NCBI RefSeq assembly: GCF_027587175.1
Contig: NZ_JAPCID010000028.1
Coordinates: forward strand, 37,049 to 101,048
Direction of reading: 5' to 3'
From: Solirubrobacter deserti
GTDB lineage: Bacteria > Actinomycetota > Thermoleophilia > Solirubrobacterales > Solirubrobacteraceae
DNA: 64,000 bases
This document shows positions 15,591 through 32,034 of the stretch, piece by piece. Under the pieces are notes generated by a model. It was given only the letters and a program-made list of their open reading frames with translations, was not told the origin of the DNA and did no database searches. The position numbers were made by a program, and so were the translations under genes. How positions within the stretch are numbered: position 1 is the first letter of the stretch; each line of letters opens with the position of its first letter.

Positions 15591-15801
15591 GTTCCTTCTG
15601 TGACGGTGCCGGATGTGCTCCGGCGGGGGATTCCCCGAGGTGCGGTGACGGGCCGCGGCCTCGGGTGCGGGAGTTCGGACTGCAGGGAGAGTACGGGGGT
15701 GCGGCTAGCCGTACCATCCCCCGGAAGTGGTAACCGGAATCTGGAGCACAGTGGACCGATTCCGGACGTGCGTCGCCCGCGCTGCGCCGACAACCGGCAC
15801 A

Positions 15802-16782
15802 ATGGCCCGCGTGATCCCCCGAAGACTTCAGGTCGCCATGGCCGCGGCAACCCTCGCCGGACTGGTCGCGGCGCCGGCCCACGCCTCAGAGGCGCTGCAC
15901 CTGGATGCCCGGGGGCCCGACGTCGCGTCGGCGCCGCTGGCCGCGGGCGCCACCTACTACGCGCGCGTCTCCGGAACCGTGTCGATCTGGAATCTCGCGC
16001 AGTGGAGCCAGCCGGGCGACGTCTGCGGGAGCGCCGAGTCCGGCCCGATGTATCCCTCCAGCGGGGTGACCAACGGACCCGTCGGGTTCGACGCCGAGAC
16101 GATCTTCGCCGTACCGCCGGGCGTGCCCTTCGAGAACTTCCGCTGCGTGAGCGCTCAGATCCCGATGCACGTGACCACGCAGACGCATGGTGGGTTCCAC
16201 ATCGGAGTCGACGGGCAATTCACGCACGCCGAGCCGATCGGCGGGCCGTTCGCGGTCCCGCGCGCGGACCACACGTACACCTATCGCCTGACGGGCACCG
16301 GCCGCCCGGCGGTGTTCCGGTTCGAGGACAACCCCACCTCCGACAACTACGGCCGGTTCCGGATCACCATCCTCTCGGAGGCCGAGTGCCAGGCCGAGAA
16401 CTGCATCGGGGCGGCGACGGCGCCGCCCCCGCCGGTCCTGCCGACCGCGCCCTCCTCACCGACCACGCCGGCGACGACGACCCCGCAGGCCGCGGTCAGG
16501 AACGCGACCGGCTTGCTGTCGGTATCCACGACCCGGCGGTGCGCGAGCCGGCCGTACGTGCGTCTGCGCCTGCGTGCGCCCAAGGGCGTGACGTTGCGCT
16601 CGGCGGTCATCAAGTACGGCAAGCGGACGATCCGCCTGTCCCGCGCCAAGCTCAAGCGCTCGATCTACCTGCGTAGCGTGTCCAGGAACACCTTCACGGT
16701 CCGGATCACCGTGACCACCACCCGCGGGCAGACGCTCAAGGCGTCGCGCACGTTCAAGAGGTGCGCCAGCCGCGCGCGCTGA
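15802..16782 (+). CDS. Secreted protein of unknown function
   Basis: A 326-residue exported protein. With the ATG at 15802 it starts MARVIPRRLQVAMAAATLAG and ends its signal peptide at APAHA, so cleavage is expected before SEALHL. A beta-rich domain (about 30-200) with YYARVSG, YTYRLTGTGRPAVFRF and a Cys-containing AECQAENC is followed by a Pro/Thr/Ala linker, then a C-terminal Arg/Lys-rich beta domain ending FKRCASRAR. The C-terminal domain resembles the one at the end of the MopE-like protein at 31033 (RVTIAVTT versus FTVRITVTTT patterns). I recognise no enzyme motif. Confidence 0.72.
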   Translation: MARVIPRRLQVAMAAATLAGLVAAPAHASEALHLDARGPDVASAPLAAGATYYARVSGTVSIWNLAQWSQPGDVCGSAESGPMYPSSGVTNGPVGFDAETIFAVPPGVPFENFRCVSAQIPMHVTTQTHGGFHIGVDGQFTHAEPIGGPFAVPRADHTYTYRLTGTGRPAVFRFEDNPTSDNYGRFRITILSEAECQAENCIGAATAPPPPVLPTAPSSPTTPATTTPQAAVRNATGLLSVSTTRRCASRPYVRLRLRAPKGVTLRSAVIKYGKRTIRLSRAKLKRSIYLRSVSRNTFTVRITVTTTRGQTLKASRTFKRCASRAR

Positions 16783-16796
16783 CGCGGCGAATCACG

Positions 16797-16802
16797 TATA
16801 CA
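16797..16802 (+). promoter_or_regulatory. Putative leaderless -10 box for the acyltransferase gene
   Basis: TATACA ends 7 bases before the GTG at 16810, and there is no Shine-Dalgarno sequence. It fits the recurring start arrangement less exactly (A rather than T in the last position). Confidence 0.4.
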
Positions 16803-16809
16803 CCCGGGT

Positions 16810-17865
16810 GTGGTCGCTGCGACGCGGGCACCTCGGCTGGATTCGCTCACCGGACTGCGGTTCGGCGCCGCGCTCGTCGTCTTCCTCCACCACCTGCCGG
16901 TGGGGCCGACGCTCGACCACTTCACCAAGCAGGGCACGGCCGGGGTGTCGTTCTTCTTCATCCTGAGCGGCTTCGTGCTGATGTGGTCCCACGGCGAGCG
17001 GGTGGGGGCGCGCCGGTTCTATCGGCGCCGGTTCGCGCGCATCTATCCCGCGCACCTGGTCGCGTGGGTGATCGGAGCGATCATCGTCACCGCCAAGGGC
17101 CTGTCCTGGTCGGCCGACGAGTTCATCGTCGGCGCCGCGCTGGTGCAGGACTGGATCCCCGAGCAGCGGTACTACTTCGCGATCAACGGCGTGGCCTGGT
17201 CGCTGTCGTGCGAGGTCTTCTTCTACGTCACGTTCCCGTTCTGGGCGCACCGGCTCGCGGCGCTCGGCTCACGCGCACGTGCGGGGCTCGCGGTCGCGGC
17301 GGTGGCCGGCGTGGTAGGGATGGCGGCCGTGGCCACGGTGGTCGATCCGGGCGCCGACTACCTGCGCACGGACGACAGCGTGTGGGTGTGGTTCGTGCGG
17401 CACGCGCCGTTCGTGCGCATCCTCGAGTTCCTCCTCGGCGCCCTCCTGGCCGTCGAGCTGCTGCGCGGGCGCCGCTGCCCGCTCGGCTGGCTCCCGGCGC
17501 TCGTCGTCGCCGGGGTCGCCTACGTCGCCGCCGGTGTGGCGCCGTCGGCGTTCGGGGTCGCCGCGGTCACCCTGGTCCCGTTCGCGTTGCTGATCGCGGC
17601 CGCTGCCGAGGCGGACCGCGGCGGCGCCGGGACGCCGTTCCGACGCCGCTGGCTCGTCTGGCTGGGCGAGGTCTCGTTCGCCTTCTACCTCGTGCACCTG
17701 TGGTTCATCGACGCGTTCGACCTCCCCGCCTCAGGTCATCTGATCGTCAGCCTCCCGCTGGCGATCGCGGGCGCGGCGCTCCTGCACCATCTGGTCGAGC
17801 GTCCAGCCGAACGCCGGATTCGCGGGCGCAACAGCCTGCTCGTCGGCGGGGTACCGCGCGCTTGA
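16810..17865 (+). CDS. Acyltransferase family 3 membrane protein (OafA-like)
   Basis: A 351-residue multi-span acyltransferase. The N-terminus has LDSLTGLRFGAALVVFLHHL with the family His, followed by GVSFFFILSGFVLMWS and FYRRRFARIYPAHLVAWVIG. About ten hydrophobic segments follow, ending with SFAFYLVHLWFID. Such enzymes O-acylate sugars of surface polysaccharides or antibiotics. It stands alone upstream of rpoB; the acceptor is unknown. Confidence 0.88.
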   Translation: MVAATRAPRLDSLTGLRFGAALVVFLHHLPVGPTLDHFTKQGTAGVSFFFILSGFVLMWSHGERVGARRFYRRRFARIYPAHLVAWVIGAIIVTAKGLSWSADEFIVGAALVQDWIPEQRYYFAINGVAWSLSCEVFFYVTFPFWAHRLAALGSRARAGLAVAAVAGVVGMAAVATVVDPGADYLRTDDSVWVWFVRHAPFVRILEFLLGALLAVELLRGRRCPLGWLPALVVAGVAYVAAGVAPSAFGVAAVTLVPFALLIAAAAEADRGGAGTPFRRRWLVWLGEVSFAFYLVHLWFIDAFDLPASGHLIVSLPLAIAGAALLHHLVERPAERRIRGRNSLLVGGVPRA

Positions 17866-18088
17866 TCGGGGCGCTAAAATGATGCCACTCGGCCGATAGT
17901 CGCAGCCGTCCACAGTGCCCTTCCCGCCACATACGGGACCCGGGCCGGGCGGGGTCCGTGAGCGCCGAGCGCCCCCGCCGGGGGGTCCGAGACCCCCTGT
18001 GCTATCTTGGTTGGTCGCGCCTGTATGCCTCTGGCACCTCTAGGCCACCTCCCCCGCCGCCCTACGACCCTCTTGAGGAGTCGCCGTC
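17866..18088 (+). promoter_or_regulatory. Upstream region of rpoB
   Basis: This 223-base region should hold the rpoBC promoter. TAAAAT at 17875-17880 and TATCTT at 18003-18008 are the best -10 candidates; neither has a clear -35. A perfect GGGGGTC/GACCCCC hairpin (17981-17997) sits just before TATCTT. GAGGAG at 18075-18080 is the ribosome-binding site for the TTG start of rpoB. Confidence 0.45.
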
Positions 18089-25723
<7,635 letters not shown>

Positions 25724-25776
25724 GAAAACGAGGTCGGGGCAGCCCCACCGCCCCACCCCGATCATCCGACCTCGCA

Positions 25777-25824
25777 CGGGCTATTAGCCCGAAGGGCCCG
25801 CTTCGGCGGGCCCTTTCTTGTCTT
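25777..25824 (+). terminator. Tandem hairpin terminator after rpoC
   Basis: Two hairpins in series. CGGGCT-ATT-AGCCCG (25777-25791) is followed at once by AAGGGCCCGC-TTCG-GCGGGCCCTT (25792-25815) and then TCTTGTCTT. The second has a UUCG-type tetraloop and a U-rich tail, a strong intrinsic terminator for rpoBC. Confidence 0.85.
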
Positions 25825-25874
25825 GGAGGCGGTTCCCGTGGTCTGATTGCGCCTCCGACAACGGAGGGGGAAGG

Positions 25875-28781
25875 TTGAGAATCGCAATCATGGCCGCGGC
25901 CGCGCTGCTCATCGCGGCGGTGCCCGCGGTCGCCAGTGACGAGCTGCCCGACGGGGGCACCGCGCTCGTGCAGGTGCACGTGCCCAACGAGGCGGCGATC
26001 GTCGCACTCGCGGAGACCTTCGACGTCGCCGAGTACAAGCGCGTCGAGGCCGACGGCACGCTCACGATCGCCGTCGACACGACCGCGCCCGAGCGCGCCG
26101 AGCTGCGCAGGATGGGGCTGCGCATCGGGGACACCATCGAGGACGCCACCTCGCGCGCCGCCGCCGCCGCGGAGCGCGACGCGCAGCGCGCCGAGGACGA
26201 GCGGGCCGCGGCGTGGGCCGAGCGCGGGGTGCCCAAGAGCCGCGCCGCGGTCGCGCCGCGCGGTGAGACCGTGATCCAGCGCGTGGACCGGTTCACGAAC
26301 TACGCCGGCACGTTCCTGTACGTGGAGGCGCACAACAAGGCGACCGTGTCGACCGGTCCGACGAGCTTCTCCGGGCCGACGCTGGCGCTCTCGTACGCCG
26401 GCGCGGACGGCGTGTACAGCGCTGCGACGGAGGTCCCCCGCTACATCGACATCCAGACGGCGCCGGACACGTACATGTTCCACCGGCTGCTCGTGCGGTT
26501 GACGGACGCGGCGGCGAAGATCCCGGTCAGCGAGCTCACGGTCCGGGTCGCCTCGAGCTCGGGCTCGGTGGACACCGGCAAGGCCCGCGAGTGGCCGGGC
26601 GCGACGCTGCCGCCCATGGCCGCGGGCTACCAGCAGGGCTTCTTCAATCGCTACCAGGACCCGACGGAGAACCGCGCGCAGCTCGACAAGCTCGCCGCGG
26701 ACTTCCCGAACCTGGTCACGGCGGTCAATCTGCCGCACCTGTCGCCGGGCTACCAGCGCAAGGCGATGGGCATCGTCGGCCTCAAGACGCCGTACGCCGA
26801 CCAGACCAGCAACCAGGGCAGCCTCGGCAACGTCGGCGACGACCCGACGCAGACCGCGGCCATCCGCGCGACGCAGGCGCTGGTCGTCAACACCAAGGCG
26901 TGGGGACACGAGGGCGGCAACACCGTGTCGGTCGAGCTGCGGACGCCGGCCGGGCCGAACGCGCCGCTGACGGTGTCGGTCACCGGGGCCGACATCGTCG
27001 TCGGCCTCGCCGGCGACGCCGCGGGCGCGCCCGCGAGCAAGACCGCCGACGTGATCGCCGCGATCCGCGCCAGCGCGCCCGCGAGCGAGCTCGTGACGGT
27101 GGCGAGCTACCGCGGCAACGACGCGCAGGGCATCGCGCAGCCGACGGCCAAGACGCTGATGAAGGACTACCTGAACGCGCCGCCGCACGTGCAGCGCGGC
27201 CCGTTCCAGCAGCGCGTCTACCGGATCGGCGCCGTCCGCGACGGCTCGAAGGTCGGCGTCTTCTTCACCTGCCAGACGCACGCGCGCGAGTGGACCACCG
27301 GCCTGACCTGCGTGGAGACCGCGGAGCGGCTGGTCCGCAACTACGCGACCGACCCGGCGACCAAGCGGCTGATGGACAACGTCGAGGTCTTCATCCACGC
27401 CAACGGCAACCCCGACGGCGGCCACCTCTCGATGTACGACTTCGCCGGCCAGCGGCGCAACATGGTCAACCACTGCGCCTTCAACGACCCGGTCGGCCGC
27501 AACCAGTGGGGCGTCGACCTCAACCGCAACTACACCGAGTACTCGCGCTGGGACGGGCCCTGGGTCGGCGCGTCCGCGGACTGCACCGTCGACAGCTACT
27601 CCGGGCCGGGCGAGGCGTCCGAGCCCGAGACCAAGAACGACATGTGGATCGCGGACCAGTACCCGAACATCAAGTTCGCGTCCAACATGCACTCGTTCGG
27701 CGGCTACTTCATGTGGTCCCCGGGCGCCTACATGAACGACGGCAAGCGCACCACGTCGCCGGCGCCCAACATCGGCGTCGAGAAGTACTTCTTCGAGGCC
27801 GGCGAGAAGATCCTCGGGCGCATCAAGGAGTTCCGCGGCACGGTCATCACCCCGGCGCGGACGGGCCCGATCGCGGACGTCATCTACTCGGGCGCCGGCT
27901 CCTCGGCCGACGACCACTGGTACCGCAAGGGCATCATCGGCTACGGGTTCGAGACCGGCGCCGACAAGTTCATCTCCACGTCCGAGGGCACGGAGCAGAT
28001 CCCGACGGGCTTCCAGCCGCCGTTCGGCGAGGCGGGCCCGGGTCAGGACCCGCGGCTCGCCCACGAGGGCCGCGGGCAGGCGATGGAGTTCGCCTCCGGC
28101 AACTTCGGCATGATCGAGGCCGCCTACGACTACGCGATGGACACCACGCCGCCGCGGACGTCGATCGAGGTGTCCGCGCCCAAGACCGTCGGCGCGCCGG
28201 TGCACTTCAAGTTCAACTGGGACGACGAGGCGGGCGTCATCCGCTACACCACGGACGGCTCGACCCCGACGCTGGCCTCAGCGACCTACAACGCCGAGCG
28301 CCCGCGCGGCCTCGGCGAGGTGCTCACGCTCGCCGCACCCGGCGTGCACGAGATCAAGTGGTTCGCCACCGACATCAAGGGCAACCAGTCCGCGGTCCAG
28401 ACCCAACGGGTCCAGATCGGTGAGCAGGGCAGCGTCGGCGGCACCGTGCCGGCGACGCTCTCGCTCGCAATCACGGCCGGGAGCTTCCCGCCGTTCGTGG
28501 CCGGCGTCGCACGCGACTACGAGGCGACGTCGACCGCCACCGTCACCAGCACCGCGGGCAACGCCACGCTGGCGGTCAGCGAGCCCGGCCACCTGGCCAA
28601 CGGCGCGTTCACGTTGCCCGAGCCGCTGCGCGTCGAGCTGGCCAAGACGAGCTGGCTCGCCCCGACCTCGAGCGAGGACGTCGGCGTCACCTACAAGCAG
28701 ATGATCAAGGACACCGATCCGTTGCGCACCGGCACGTACAGCCGCACGCTGACGTTCACCCTGTCCACGACCAACCCGTAA
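25875..28781 (+). CDS. Secreted M14 zinc carboxypeptidase, paralogue 1
   Basis: A 968-residue exported metallocarboxypeptidase. TTG at 25875 follows GGAGG (25863) at good spacing and gives a signal peptide MRIAIMAAAALLIAAVPAVA; ATG 25890 is the alternative. A propeptide-like N-domain with a coiled Ala/Glu/Arg segment precedes the M14 domain. Zinc ligands are TCQTHAREW (H469, E472) and the His of ASNMHSFGG; DLNRNY and the catalytic Glu of YGFETGAD are also present. An inserted module (about 300-430) separates the first M14 strands from HxxE. The end is a chitobiase-like beta domain (YTTDGSTPTLASA) and a final module ending LRTGTYSRTLTFTLSTTNP. It probably digests extracellular peptides. Confidence 0.88.
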   Translation: MRIAIMAAAALLIAAVPAVASDELPDGGTALVQVHVPNEAAIVALAETFDVAEYKRVEADGTLTIAVDTTAPERAELRRMGLRIGDTIEDATSRAAAAAERDAQRAEDERAAAWAERGVPKSRAAVAPRGETVIQRVDRFTNYAGTFLYVEAHNKATVSTGPTSFSGPTLALSYAGADGVYSAATEVPRYIDIQTAPDTYMFHRLLVRLTDAAAKIPVSELTVRVASSSGSVDTGKAREWPGATLPPMAAGYQQGFFNRYQDPTENRAQLDKLAADFPNLVTAVNLPHLSPGYQRKAMGIVGLKTPYADQTSNQGSLGNVGDDPTQTAAIRATQALVVNTKAWGHEGGNTVSVELRTPAGPNAPLTVSVTGADIVVGLAGDAAGAPASKTADVIAAIRASAPASELVTVASYRGNDAQGIAQPTAKTLMKDYLNAPPHVQRGPFQQRVYRIGAVRDGSKVGVFFTCQTHAREWTTGLTCVETAERLVRNYATDPATKRLMDNVEVFIHANGNPDGGHLSMYDFAGQRRNMVNHCAFNDPVGRNQWGVDLNRNYTEYSRWDGPWVGASADCTVDSYSGPGEASEPETKNDMWIADQYPNIKFASNMHSFGGYFMWSPGAYMNDGKRTTSPAPNIGVEKYFFEAGEKILGRIKEFRGTVITPARTGPIADVIYSGAGSSADDHWYRKGIIGYGFETGADKFISTSEGTEQIPTGFQPPFGEAGPGQDPRLAHEGRGQAMEFASGNFGMIEAAYDYAMDTTPPRTSIEVSAPKTVGAPVHFKFNWDDEAGVIRYTTDGSTPTLASATYNAERPRGLGEVLTLAAPGVHEIKWFATDIKGNQSAVQTQRVQIGEQGSVGGTVPATLSLAITAGSFPPFVAGVARDYEATSTATVTSTAGNATLAVSEPGHLANGAFTLPEPLRVELAKTSWLAPTSSEDVGVTYKQMIKDTDPLRTGTYSRTLTFTLSTTNP

Positions 28782-28792
28782 CGGTTTCCGCG

Positions 28793-28826
28793 CGGGCCCG
28801 CTCGGCTGAGTAGGGCCCGGGCGGTT
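28793..28826 (+). terminator. Possible terminator after M14 paralogue 1
   Basis: CGGGCCC (28793-28799) and GGGCCCG (28813-28819) can pair around a 13-base loop, followed by GGCGGTTTGG. The loop is long, so the call is modest. Confidence 0.45.
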
Positions 28827-28981
28827 TGGTCCGCGCGAAGACCAGTAGATAGACAATCATTCTTCGCTCCGCGGCCGTTTAGCGCTCTGCGGCCTTGACA
28901 GGCGCGAACGTGCAGACGAGCGTCCCGTCACCCGGCGGGGGCCCACCCGGGGGAAGGGCCAACCACAGAGCGGAGGTAACA

Positions 28982-30988
28982 GTGTTCGGTCGTACCCGAA
29001 GGGCTGTGAGCTGTCTGCTGGGCTTGCTGGTGATGCTGGTGCTCGCGCACCCCGCGCGAGCTGACGTCGTCAACATCGCTCCCGCCGCCGACTGCTTCTA
29101 CAGCGAGAAGCAGGACGCCACCGATTGCACGGGTGACACGTTGACCGTGGGCGTGCAGGGAACCGACGCGGTCTGGAACTGGAACGCGTGGTTGCAGTTC
29201 GACGTGGACGCAAGCCTGCCGAGCGGGGCGCAGATCGCGTCCGCGACGCTGCACTTGCACGGAAAGTCGACCTCGGATGCGAACGGGGTGCCGCTGGCCG
29301 TCGGCCCTGAGATCGGCGCCGTGCAGGACACCGTCACGTTCGCCGACGGCGACGCTCCGCCCGCGTGGCACCGCTGGGACGTCACCGGCGCGGCGCGGGC
29401 CGCGACGACGGGCAATCTCTACCTCGAGCTGTTCCCGGAGGGCGGCTTCACGCTGGCGACGATGCGCTGGGACTTCGCGTCCGCGGACGTCTCGGTCCCC
29501 GCGCTGCGCCCATACCTGGAGGTGGAGTACTACCTGCCCTGCCCATCGGACCCGTTCGCGGCGGCGCAGTCGTCGTCGGCGTCGACGGTCTACGCCTGGA
29601 ACAACGTCCTGCTCGACGCGTTCCGGTTCGACACGAGCCCTCGCCCGCCGACCCGGTTGTCGCGCGCGGCGGCGATGATGCACATCGCGGTCTTCGACAC
29701 GCTGAACTCGGTGTTCTTCGCGAAGCTCGAGGCGCTCGCGACGGGTGACCCGGACGCGAACGAGACCTGCGGCTGGAAGCCCTACCAGGTGCTGGCCGAG
29801 ACGCCCGCGACCACGAACGCCGACCTCGCGGCGGGGTTCGCGGCCCGCGATGTCCTGCTGGCGCTGTTCCCGAACCGCTCGACGCAGATCAACGCGTCCT
29901 TCACGAGCATCCACGGCAGTGGGCCCCACCAGAGCTCGGCGCAGGCGCTCGGCCAGTTCGTCGCCGCCCAGGTGCTCGCCGCGCGTGCCAATGACGGGTC
30001 CGGCGCATCGATGTCCTACACGCCGGACGCCTCGACGCCCGGCGCTTGGCGGCCGACCACGACGGCCTCGACGGAGGCGCCCTGCACCGCGGCCGTGTCG
30101 CCCGGATGGGGGAACGTGACGCCGTTCGCGCTCACGAGCGGCAGCCAGTTCCGGCGGACGCTGCCGTACGGGCTCACGACGTACTCGGCGCTGCTGGGCA
30201 GCCCGTTCTACGCGGAACAACTCAACGAGGTCAAGGCGAAGGGCCGCGCCACGGGCAGCACGCGCACGACGGACGAGACGAACGCGGCGTGGTTCTGGGC
30301 CAACGACCTCGACCTCACGTACAAGCCGCCGGGGCAGGTGCTGCAGCACACCTACGAGGTGGCGCAGACGCAGCCGGCGGCCGAGACGACTGGCAACGCG
30401 GACACGTTCCTGTACCGGTGGTCACAGCAGGGCATCCGCGTGTCGCGGCTGTTCGCGGAGATGTCGATCGCGATCGCCGACGCGGCGATCGCCGCGTGGG
30501 ACCAGAAGTATCTGACGGCGGTCGACCTGTGGCGGCCGACGGATGCGATCCACGGCGCGGGCAGCGACGGCAACAGCGCGACGAGCGCCGACGCGAACTG
30601 GCAGCCGCTCTCGGCGGACCGGTTCGGCGTGCCGTTCCAGCCGTGCTTCCCGGCCTGGGTGTCGGGGCACGCGACCTTCGGCGGGACCTGGGCCCGGGTC
30701 ATGGAGAACGAGTTCCGCCACACGGTCTCCGACGATCCCTTCCCGCTCACGTTGACGAGCGAGGACCCGCACGCGGTGTGGAACAGCCACACGCATCGGT
30801 CGTTCGACAGCTTCGCCGAGGCGGGCACCGAGAACGCGCTCAGCCGCATCTGGCTCGGCGTGCACTACCGCATCGACGCGGATGACGGCCTGGGCACGGG
30901 CCGCGCGGTCGCCGACCAGGTCACGGCGACCAAGCTCCGGTGGCGCCAGAAGTGCGAGGACTGGACCTGCACCACGCCCATCAGCTGA
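28982..30988 (+). CDS. Secreted vanadium-dependent haloperoxidase-like protein (PAP2 fold)
   Basis: A 668-residue exported protein. GTG 28982 follows GGAGG (28972-28976) and gives a signal peptide ending HPARA. Residues about 28-185 form a DNRLRE/CBM96-like beta-sandwich (VVNIAPAADCFYSEKQDATD ... YLEVEYYLP). The remainder resembles vanadium chloroperoxidases: SRAAAMMHIAVFDTLNSVFF, the Lys/Arg-Pro element KYLTAVDLWRPTDAI, FPAWVSGHATFGGTW with H563, and NALSRIWLGVHYRIDADDG with H628, the residue that ties vanadate covalently in the family. It either halogenates with peroxide or is a secreted acid phosphatase of the same fold; vanadium use is inferred from motifs. A decayed copy lies at 42809. 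Confidence 0.85.
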   Translation: MFGRTRRAVSCLLGLLVMLVLAHPARADVVNIAPAADCFYSEKQDATDCTGDTLTVGVQGTDAVWNWNAWLQFDVDASLPSGAQIASATLHLHGKSTSDANGVPLAVGPEIGAVQDTVTFADGDAPPAWHRWDVTGAARAATTGNLYLELFPEGGFTLATMRWDFASADVSVPALRPYLEVEYYLPCPSDPFAAAQSSSASTVYAWNNVLLDAFRFDTSPRPPTRLSRAAAMMHIAVFDTLNSVFFAKLEALATGDPDANETCGWKPYQVLAETPATTNADLAAGFAARDVLLALFPNRSTQINASFTSIHGSGPHQSSAQALGQFVAAQVLAARANDGSGASMSYTPDASTPGAWRPTTTASTEAPCTAAVSPGWGNVTPFALTSGSQFRRTLPYGLTTYSALLGSPFYAEQLNEVKAKGRATGSTRTTDETNAAWFWANDLDLTYKPPGQVLQHTYEVAQTQPAAETTGNADTFLYRWSQQGIRVSRLFAEMSIAIADAAIAAWDQKYLTAVDLWRPTDAIHGAGSDGNSATSADANWQPLSADRFGVPFQPCFPAWVSGHATFGGTWARVMENEFRHTVSDDPFPLTLTSEDPHAVWNSHTHRSFDSFAEAGTENALSRIWLGVHYRIDADDGLGTGRAVADQVTATKLRWRQKCEDWTCTTPIS

Positions 30989-30998
30989 GCCGTTGCGG

Positions 30999-31023
30999 GG
31001 GGCCCGCGGTCGACGCGGGCCCC
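30999..31023 (+). terminator. Bidirectional hairpin between haloperoxidase and MopE-like genes
   Basis: A perfect 10-bp GGGGCCCGCG / CGCGGGCCCC stem with loop GTCGA, placed between two convergent genes. It has no U-tract on either strand. Confidence 0.55.
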
Positions 31024-31032
31024 GCGCTCAGC

Positions 31033-31974
31033 TCAGCACTTGGTGGGATCCACGGCACCGGGCGGCTGGCACAGCGTGCGCGCCCGGATGTCCCTGCGGA
31101 CGACCCGCAGCTCGCGGACCTTGCCGACGGCGTTCGGGGTCGTCACCGCGATCGTCACCCGCGCGCCGACGCGCAGCCGCTTGCGGAAGAGCTTGGTCAG
31201 CGACACGCTGCCCTTCGCCGACGTGGTGAGCGTTCGCGGGCGCGGGCAGCCCTTGTTACGGCCGGTGCAGTTGACGAGGACCGTTGCCCCGGCGGGGGCC
31301 TCGGTCACCCGCACGCTCGTCAGCTTCGACGACTTCGCGCCGTAGCGCGCCTTGAAGGCGACCGTCGCCGAGACGCGGCCGGCCACGTCACCCGCAGCGC
31401 AGTCCTGGTCGATGCCGTCGCCCGGGAAGTCGGTCGCGCCGGGGTACACGCGCGAGTTGGTGTCGTCGCAGTCGTTCGGCGGCGACACGCCGTCCTTGTC
31501 GGCGTCGACGGCCGGCGTGCTGGGGTTGGGCGCCGGCGTCGGCTGCGGGTTCGGCGGCGAGCCCCACAGGCCCGTGTAGGCCGGAGGCGTCCCGTGGGCG
31601 CCGTTGCAGGGCGGGGTTCCGCCCCCGAAGCTCCCGTAGTTGTCGCCACCGGAGGCGTCGAGCGCGCTCGCCCAGCCCCACTTGCCGTTCTCGGCCTGCG
31701 TCCAGCCGAACCAGTGGTTGCGGTAGCCCTCGGGCGAGTGCATGTCCCCGCCCTGCTGCTCGCACACGATCCAGTTGCGACCCTTCGGGAGGTACCCGAC
31801 GGTCGTGGTCCCGACGGCGACGATCGCGCCGCCGCTGAAGCCGTCGCCGGCGCGGTACCAGTTGCACTCGAACTTCCCGCCGCCGATGTTGGTGCACGGA
31901 ACCTCGGCCTGTCCCAGCGCCGGCTCCGCCACGGCGAGCGCCAGCAGCGCGCCCGCGATGAGTCCTGCCCTCAT
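31033..31974 (-). CDS. Secreted protein with MopE-like metal-binding motif
   Basis: A 313-residue exported protein with a signal peptide MRAGLIAGALLALAVAEPALG. The first 125 residues are a Cys/Trp/Gly-rich domain (WYRAGDGFSGG, NWIVCEQQGGDM, HWFGWTQAENGKWGW). A Pro-rich linker leads to DADKDGVSPPNDCDDTNS-type sequence followed by VYPGATDFPGDGIDQDC, the calcium-binding-like repeat seen in MopE and thrombospondin-type proteins. A C-terminal beta domain with paired Cys ends at KC. Role unknown; an extracellular metal-binding or matrix protein is likely. It converges on the haloperoxidase gene. Confidence 0.78.
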   Translation of the reverse strand: MRAGLIAGALLALAVAEPALGQAEVPCTNIGGGKFECNWYRAGDGFSGGAIVAVGTTTVGYLPKGRNWIVCEQQGGDMHSPEGYRNHWFGWTQAENGKWGWASALDASGGDNYGSFGGGTPPCNGAHGTPPAYTGLWGSPPNPQPTPAPNPSTPAVDADKDGVSPPNDCDDTNSRVYPGATDFPGDGIDQDCAAGDVAGRVSATVAFKARYGAKSSKLTSVRVTEAPAGATVLVNCTGRNKGCPRPRTLTTSAKGSVSLTKLFRKRLRVGARVTIAVTTPNAVGKVRELRVVRRDIRARTLCQPPGAVDPTKC

Positions 31975-32022
31975 CGGGACGAGTCTGCCGGGTCCGGGTT
32001 GGGAGAACCTTGGGGGTGGCCG

Positions 32023-32028
32023 TACCCT
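32023..32028 (+). promoter_or_regulatory. Putative leaderless -10 box for the FHA gene
   Basis: TACCCT ends 6 bases before the GTG at 32035, without a Shine-Dalgarno sequence. Confidence 0.4.
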
Positions 32029-32034
32029 GACACG

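Noticed and set aside
15464..15733. An 89-codon frame between rplL and the secreted protein gene
   Set aside because: It runs through the strong terminator at 15559, has no family match, and its composition follows the antisense pattern.
17981..17997. GGGGGTC/GACCCCC hairpin before rpoB as a terminator of the acyltransferase gene
   Set aside because: No U-tract follows and it is over 100 bases from the stop codon; its role is left open.
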